DNA of 10,985 nt from Chloroflexota bacterium. Its GTDB lineage: Bacteria; Chloroflexota; Dehalococcoidia; JABGRK01. This document shows, one piece after another, positions 6,641 through 10,985 of the stretch; the first letter of the stretch is position 1, and the number at the start of each line of letters is the position of its first letter. Where the stretch lies: positions 1 through 10,985 of the forward strand of contig DAOUZV010000028.1 of assembly GCA_030665485.1 (NCBI GenBank), written 5' to 3'. The notes under the pieces are model-generated. The model searched no databases. It saw nothing but the letters and a program-made list of their open reading frames with translations, and was not told where the DNA came from. The position numbers and the translations under genes are program-made.

Positions 6641-8058
6641 TAACCCTTCCTTCTACTTCCCAGCCTAAGTACGAAACGGTCGTTAAGCGTGTTTCCTATG
6701 TAGGCGAATCCTAAACCGATCAGGGCAATAGTCAATCCGGGCGGTACAATCCACCACCATGCGTTCCACGTAAATGCGGCATCGGTTTGGGCAAAGTGCA
6801 GCATTACGCCCAAGGTTGGATGCGAAAGACTGCCCAGTCCCAGGAAGCTGAGGCCGGACTCCACCAATATCGCTACCACAACCTCCATGACGAAAGCTGC
6901 AATGACTATACCGGCGACGTTCGGCAGAACGTGCTGGATGATTATACGTATATTGCTTGCCCCCACAGACCTCGCCGCCTCTACATAGGAGTGCTGTTTG
7001 ACTGATAGCGTCTGCGCCCTCGTCGATCTGGCGATGCCGGCCCAGCCGGTTATGGTGAGCAGCATAATCACGGTCCAAGGTCCGGGGCGCAGGTATGCAG
7101 ACAGCACAATCAGCAGTGGTAAGCGAGGCATTATCAGCAGGATATCGGCAAGCCTCATCACCAGTTCTTCAATAACTCCTCCGAAGTACCCGGCCATCAT
7201 ACCAACAGATGCGCCGATGGAGGTTATCAGGAAGGCCGCAACAAAGCCAATCATGAGTGAATTCTGGCCGGCGTAAAGCAACCTGCTCCAAACATCCTCT
7301 GACTGCGAATTGGTCCCCAGCAGGTGTCGCCAAGATGGTGGCTGATACCTTTGGGCGTACGGCTCGAAATCATCGTTGGGCGATAATTTGTCGTATCCCG
7401 GTGCGCCCAGCAGCACCCCCACGTCATCAAGGTAGAAGCTGGCATCAGCCGAAGACATCCGGGACTCGAACTGAATCCAGAAATTCCTCGATCTCCAGTT
7501 GGAATAAGTTGACAGGTCTATCTCATAGAGCTGGTAGACATCATCATCGTCCCCTTTTTGCCAGGTTAGAGCCGTGGTCCAATTGCCATCGACGCCATTG
7601 GGACTGATGAGGCATCTTACCTCATCACCGTCTTCAAAGGAGTCGGCCTTGGCCTGAAACTGCAGGATCGCGTTTGCAAGGATGGTGTTGGAGAGATCCA
7701 GCGGGCGTTTTATGAAAGTGCTATCTGATTGAAGCCTGACATGATATTCTGTTATCTCATCAATAAGGATATCACCGTAGGGACCCCCCTCGTCGGTGAT
7801 GGTGGCACTGCCCTGCGTTGTCCATCCGGCTGTCCAGTATTTCCCGCCGGTCCATCCTGTGCGGATATCCTTTTCATCTACAGCATGTGTAGCAATCACC
7901 GGCGCCAGCAGTATTAATGAGACAATCACAAATACAATGATCAGACCGGCGATACCTATTTTGCTTTTTCTAAATTCAGGCCACCACGCGAATAATGGCA
8001 TCAAGGATTGCTTAAATCCCGCCCACAACGAAAAGCGTTTTTGCTCTGGATCTTGCAA
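6640..8058 (-). CDS. dppC: Peptide-type ABC importer permease, DppC family, with a large extracytoplasmic insertion
   Basis: At 472 residues this is far longer than usual DppC proteins (about 280-310). It opens with a cytosolic segment and a first membrane helix (about 34-57). About 160 extra residues (60-219) follow, before the core resumes near 225 with the PPSWRHLLGT segment. Further helices lie near 266-293, 310-340, 380-400 and 433-455. The EAA coupling loop is clear at 358-386 (VEAARSVGAS with QHVLPN), so it should dock on the ATPases. Two family signatures are degraded: GTDxxGRD reads GTNSQSED (248-255), and the usual C-terminal LRDxLDPR reads LNDRFVLRL. The start is TTG at 8058, supported by GGAGG 6 bases upstream; the first in-frame ATG (Met20) would remove much of the cytosolic N-terminus and has no such site. 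The gene lies 15 bases after dppB and overlaps dppD by 1 base. Confidence 0.93.
   Translation of the reverse strand: MQDPEQKRFSLWAGFKQSLMPLFAWWPEFRKSKIGIAGLIIVFVIVSLILLAPVIATHAVDEKDIRTGWTGGKYWTAGWTTQGSATITDEGGPYGDILIDEITEYHVRLQSDSTFIKRPLDLSNTILANAILQFQAKADSFEDGDEVRCLISPNGVDGNWTTALTWQKGDDDDVYQLYEIDLSTYSNWRSRNFWIQFESRMSSADASFYLDDVGVLLGAPGYDKLSPNDDFEPYAQRYQPPSWRHLLGTNSQSEDVWSRLLYAGQNSLMIGFVAAFLITSIGASVGMMAGYFGGVIEELVMRLADILLIMPRLPLLIVLSAYLRPGPWTVIMLLTITGWAGIARSTRAQTLSVKQHSYVEAARSVGASNIRIIIQHVLPNVAGIVIAAFVMEVVVAILVESGLSFLGLGSLSHPTLGVMLHFAQTDAAFTWNAWWWIVPPGLTIALIGLGFAYIGNTLNDRFVLRLGSRRKG
7402..7881 (-). other. Inserted extracytoplasmic domain of DppC, predicted beta-sandwich
   Basis: These bases encode residues 60-219 of the permease, placed between the first and second membrane helices, where the topology puts them outside the membrane. 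The segment is rich in aromatic and acidic residues and in alternating beta-strand patterns (ILQFQAKA, NFWIQFES). It closes with FYLDDVGVLLG, which resembles the last strand of galactose-binding-like, carbohydrate-binding and MAM-type beta-sandwich domains (often fyIDDVxv). It begins with a GWTGGKYWTAGW stretch. No matching domain is part of the ordinary DppC core. The size and position are read from the sequence; the fold and a ligand-binding role are inference. Confidence 0.6.
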
Positions 8059-8064
8059 ACTAAA

Positions 8065-8069
8065 CCTCC
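8065..8069 (-). promoter_or_regulatory. Ribosome binding site that fixes the TTG start of dppC
   Basis: GGAGG on the minus strand stands 6 bases before TTG at 8058, inside the 15-base gap after the dppB stop. No ATG lies at a usable distance, so this site is the main reason to accept the TTG start. Confidence 0.75.
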
Positions 8070-8073
8070 AACC

Positions 8074-9045
8074 CTAGTACCTAATCCTTGGATCGAGATA
8101 TTGATATAAGATATCGACCAATAAGTTAGCTATTATGACTGAACACGAAAGGATGAAAAAGCACCCCTGCAACATTGGGTAGTCACGCATTCCTACCGAT
8201 TGGAATATGAGCCGGCCCACCCCGTTATAATTGAAAATCATTTCGGTGAAAATCGAACCGGCAACGGCCAGTGAAAATCTCAAACCCACCGACGTCACCA
8301 TTGGCAGCATTGCATTCCTGGCTGCGTGCTTGTATTTTACCCTCGTATCGCTTGCCCCCTTGGCTTCTGCGGTGGTTATATAGTGCTCCCTGAGCGTAGT
8401 AACCATGGTATTTCTCATGATAAGCTGATAGCCGCCAAATTGATTCACAACCAGAACCATTATTGGCAGCGCTGCGTGATAATAATAATCACCTATCTTG
8501 TTAAACCATGTGGCATAGGTGACTCCGGGCGTTTGCTGCCCGGCCAGCGGGAACCAGCCCAGGTCGTTTCCCAGTAAGTAAAGTGCCAGCATTGCCAGCC
8601 AAAACATCGGAGTGGCCCACAGTGCCAAGGAAATCGCCTGTGTCGTGGCATCGAACTTACCGCCAGCTTTCCAGGCTGATGTTGCTCCAAGGACAAATGC
8701 GATAATTACCTGCAGAATCATGGCATTTATTATGAGGAATAAACTCCAGGGCAAAGCGGAAAGTATCTTAGTGGTTACGTTACTTGGGAAATAGGTGAAG
8801 CTTTGGCCGAAATCGCCCTGAAAAGCACGCCCGATGTATGTGTAAAACTGAACCCAAAGCGATTCATCCAACCCGAATCGGGCTACTATCGCCAATCGCT
8901 CGTCCTCGGTCATTCTTCCAGCCGTGGCATATATATCTGCAGCTGTACCGGGCATTAAACGAGGAATCATGAAGTTTATCAGTAAAGCAATAAAGAGAAC
9001 AAGAACGGCAACGCTCAGTCTCCTGATTAACCAACGTCTACTCAA
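8074..9045 (-). CDS. dppB: Peptide-type ABC importer permease, DppB family
   Basis: This 323-residue inner-membrane permease has the normal DppB/OppB length and order. A first helix spans about 10-29. An extracytoplasmic segment carries FGLDESLWVQFYTYIG and GDFGQSF (77-83), both family signatures, and further helices lie near 101-124, 138-158, 190-210, 252-272 and 294-312. The EAA loop at 222-248 (TAEAKGAS, then ARNAMLP) contacts the ATPases. The C-terminus ends LDPRIRY, as is typical. It pairs with the unusual DppC to form the translocation path. The start is TTG at 9045, with an AAAGGTG ribosome site about 5 bases upstream; the LIRRLSVAVLVLF context is right for a DppB N-terminus. Unlike DppC it has no inserted domain. 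Substrate class (peptide, amino acid, sugar or metal chelate) is not decidable from this chain. Confidence 0.95.
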   Translation of the reverse strand: MSRRWLIRRLSVAVLVLFIALLINFMIPRLMPGTAADIYATAGRMTEDERLAIVARFGLDESLWVQFYTYIGRAFQGDFGQSFTYFPSNVTTKILSALPWSLFLIINAMILQVIIAFVLGATSAWKAGGKFDATTQAISLALWATPMFWLAMLALYLLGNDLGWFPLAGQQTPGVTYATWFNKIGDYYYHAALPIMVLVVNQFGGYQLIMRNTMVTTLREHYITTAEAKGASDTRVKYKHAARNAMLPMVTSVGLRFSLAVAGSIFTEMIFNYNGVGRLIFQSVGMRDYPMLQGCFFILSCSVIIANLLVDILYQYLDPRIRY

Positions 9046-9157
9046 CAGGGCACCTTTCTAGGCAGATAAAGGGCGGTTTTTTGACAGAGAAATCAATGTC
9101 GCCAAATTGAACATAAACACCATAATGACTATGACGCATGATAAAAGAACACACACC

Positions 9158-9209
9158 ATGTGCCACCGCCATTCCGCTTCCCGAGTGTTACCGGATGACG
9201 GTGGCACAT
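9158..9209 (-). promoter_or_regulatory. Strong stem-loop between the binding-protein gene and dppB
   Basis: ATGTGCCACCG (9158-9168) and CGGTGGCACAT (9199-9209) form a perfect 11-bp stem. It can extend inward by two 3-bp steps across a mismatch and a bulge, to a loop of about 15 bases. In the direction of transcription the stem is followed by GGTGTGTG and then TTCTTTT, so the T-tract starts about 8 bases late for a standard intrinsic terminator. The likely role is partial termination or protection of the upstream message from 3' decay, which would make more binding protein than permease. The rest of the 204-base gap (9046-9249) shows no gene. Confidence 0.6.
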
Positions 9210-9249
9210 ACTTATTACTATTTCTCTAGGCTCCAGCCCTTAGCTACTT

Positions 9250-10985
9250 CTATTCTATTGGACTCACAGTCATAAGGGTTATGACCGAGGTCGTTCCCGG
9301 CATCATTCCATACAGGAAAATGCCATTGGGATTATCCCAATTTTCAAAAACATCTGTTCTGAAAGCAGACATGGATTGCGGATGGTACAAACATACAACA
9401 GGCATGGCATCCGCGAAGTCTTCCTGTACCTGCATAACAGCTGCAAGTCGCGTCGCTTCATTTACTATCAGCTGAGTTTCCCTCAGATCCGCATTCACAT
9501 CGAGTGCATCCGCCACCAGCTGGTCATAAATAGCCAACCAATAGGCTTCCTGTGCAGCAGTCGGATCCTCAAACGGCGTATCGTAGGTCTGAGGTCTGTA
9601 GCCTTCCAATTTGGGAGGAGTCATAGTGGTATCGTTGTTCCAACCGACAACCGATCCGTCGTAATTGCCGCCGAACACCGGCTGTCCCCATTGTTTCGCT
9701 ACATTGTCAAAGTCTGGATCTGACGGATAACCAAAGATGATCGTCTCGTAGTTGAAGACCTGCCATCCGCTGAAGACCTTGGGGCCGAAAGCCCCGGTCT
9801 CTACTGTCGGAACAATCTCGATACCTATTTCCGCCATTTGATCAGCGATCAGCTCGGCCGCCCTCTGATATGTGGGAGACGATAGATACAAGCCCTCATA
9901 GCTTAACTCAATGGCACCGACGCCCGCATGACCTGGGGGCGTATAGGTTCTTGTCTCGCCTTCCACGAAATCTGACATACCCGCTATCCCGTCAAGCAGG
10001 GCATTGGCATTGGTAATCCTCGTTGCGAGAGGCAGCTGAACCCCGGCACTGTCTACGTATCTATCTACCCACGCGACTTCATCGCTGGATTCAGCAAGGC
10101 CACCGGCAAACGGAACCATCTGCGGCAGCGTGGCGTAGCCAAACGCCGCGAAATCAATCAGGTCCTGCTTATTCAGCGCCATATCTATGGCCTGCCTGAC
10201 TTCAAGGATATTCAGGGGTGGATAACGCATATTAAGGAAGAACATTACGGTACTGTTGAAGTTGGGAATAATATCTATGGTAATGTTCTGATCCAGTAGG
10301 AGTTTGGGCACCTCGGCCACTGACTCCACCATCGCCAGCATGTCAATATCGCCGGCCTTTAAGGCCAACGTTGCCGTATCGGCGGTTGCGTACATCCTCA
10401 GCATAACCTCATCTACGACTGCTCGGTCGCCTCCCCAATAGTTCGGGTCCGTATCGTAGAGTAAGTACTGCAGTGGTACGTATGAGTTAAAGATGAACGG
10501 TCCGCTTCCTATCAGCTCGTCTGCCAAGGTATCCGATTCTTCCAAAGCATACTGCTCTATGCTGCTACCGGCGGCTTCCAATTCAGTAAGCTTGGGTTCC
10601 CATATATGCGCCGGACAGATGAATACCGTGGAAAGTGATGCCAGGAATATTCGGGCAGCATAGGTATCTCCCAGGGTGAAGCTGACTGAATCAACATCTA
10701 CCTTTGCTACTGCACCGGCATCCGGCTCGTCGTCGTCGTCCAGGTCTACCATCAGCCCTCCGTTGGACCTGCCCTGTGACCATTCACCGGCATTCGCATA
10801 TTGCGTCTCAAAGGTGAAGACCACATCGTCGGCGTCGACTTTCTCGCCGTCGCTCCACTTGGCGTTGGGATCGATGTTGACGGTCCATATTTTACCTGTA
10901 GCGTCAACTTCCCAATCCTTTGCCAGAGCTGGGACTATGCTCCCATCCTCCATTCGATATACGAGCGGCTCCATAATAAGGCCCA
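9250..10985 (-). CDS. ABC transporter solute-binding protein, family 5 (peptide/nickel type), 5' end missing
   Basis: The frame ends with TAG at 9250 and stays open to the right edge. An ATG at 10974 is internal, not the start: codons before it (reading GLI) are in frame, and the MEPLVYR segment aligns with the usual YEPLV block that lies tens of residues into mature proteins of this family. About 577 residues are visible; the missing part should hold the signal or lipoprotein peptide. Family marks are VPALAKDWEVD, then WTVNIDPNAKWSDGEKVDADDVVFTFE (the DG-x-x-x-x-A-x-DV-x-F block), the GSGPF block and the VRQAIDMALNKQDL block. A run of acidic residues (DLDDDDEPD) sits in a surface loop. The protein would bind substrate outside the membrane and deliver it to DppBC. 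Total length probably exceeds 620 residues, larger than E. coli DppA (about 535). Ligand is unknown. Confidence 0.93.
   Translation of the reverse strand, partial: GLIMEPLVYRMEDGSIVPALAKDWEVDATGKIWTVNIDPNAKWSDGEKVDADDVVFTFETQYANAGEWSQGRSNGGLMVDLDDDDEPDAGAVAKVDVDSVSFTLGDTYAARIFLASLSTVFICPAHIWEPKLTELEAAGSSIEQYALEESDTLADELIGSGPFIFNSYVPLQYLLYDTDPNYWGGDRAVVDEVMLRMYATADTATLALKAGDIDMLAMVESVAEVPKLLLDQNITIDIIPNFNSTVMFFLNMRYPPLNILEVRQAIDMALNKQDLIDFAAFGYATLPQMVPFAGGLAESSDEVAWVDRYVDSAGVQLPLATRITNANALLDGIAGMSDFVEGETRTYTPPGHAGVGAIELSYEGLYLSSPTYQRAAELIADQMAEIGIEIVPTVETGAFGPKVFSGWQVFNYETIIFGYPSDPDFDNVAKQWGQPVFGGNYDGSVVGWNNDTTMTPPKLEGYRPQTYDTPFEDPTAAQEAYWLAIYDQLVADALDVNADLRETQLIVNEATRLAAVMQVQEDFADAMPVVCLYHPQSMSAFRTDVFENWDNPNGIFLYGMMPGTTSVITLMTVSPIE

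Noticed and set aside
9158..9209. Classical intrinsic terminator
   Set aside because: The stem is strong but the T-tract begins about 8 bases after it and is interrupted, so full Rho-independent termination is not supported; it is kept only as a stem-loop.
10974..10974. ATG at 10974 as the true start of the binding-protein gene
   Set aside because: The frame stays open upstream to the window edge, no signal peptide follows this ATG, and the MEPLVYR block is internal in family 5 binding proteins.

Overview
All eight genes in this window lie on the minus strand, so the region is transcribed from right to left. There are no RNA genes, CRISPR arrays, insertion sequences or phage genes. Gene density is high: the longest gap between genes is about 204 bases. 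Base composition looks close to 50% GC, ribosome binding sites are strong GGAGG types, and several genes start with GTG or TTG. The oxygen-sensitive tungsten/molybdenum-pterin aldehyde:ferredoxin oxidoreductase points to a strict anaerobe. A bacterium of the Chloroflexota (Dehalococcoidia-like) type or another sediment anaerobe would fit, but this is a guess from gene content and not a demonstrated placement.

Right half (10985 to 4687, in transcription order): an almost complete ABC importer of the peptide/nickel (Dpp/Opp) family. It runs from a family 5 solute-binding protein (5' end outside the window) through a 204-base gap with an 11-bp-stem hairpin, then the permeases DppB and DppC and the ATPases DppD and DppF. 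The last four are tightly packed: gaps of 15 and 10 bases and one 1-base stop/start overlap (TAATG). The DppC homologue is odd. It has about 150 to 160 extra residues, probably a beta-sandwich domain, inserted in the first extracytoplasmic loop, and two signatures usual for the family are degraded.

Left half (4686 to 1): a three-gene catabolic module. A class V PLP aminotransferase is preceded by an extended -10 promoter and an 8-bp inverted repeat. It is followed by an AOR-family oxidoreductase with a stem-loop leader, then by a benzoylformate-decarboxylase-like ThDP enzyme that runs off the left edge.

Read together, the three enzymes make a plausible linear route: amine or amino acid to 2-oxo acid (aminotransferase), 2-oxo acid to aldehyde plus CO2 (ThDP decarboxylase), aldehyde to carboxylic acid plus reduced ferredoxin (AOR). 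The adjacent importer would bring in the substrate, perhaps a peptide, amino acid or a related small molecule. This resembles an oxidative, ferredoxin-linked Ehrlich-type pathway encoded as one locus. The substrate cannot be read from the sequence. The linked pathway and the domain-bearing DppC are the two most interesting features here.
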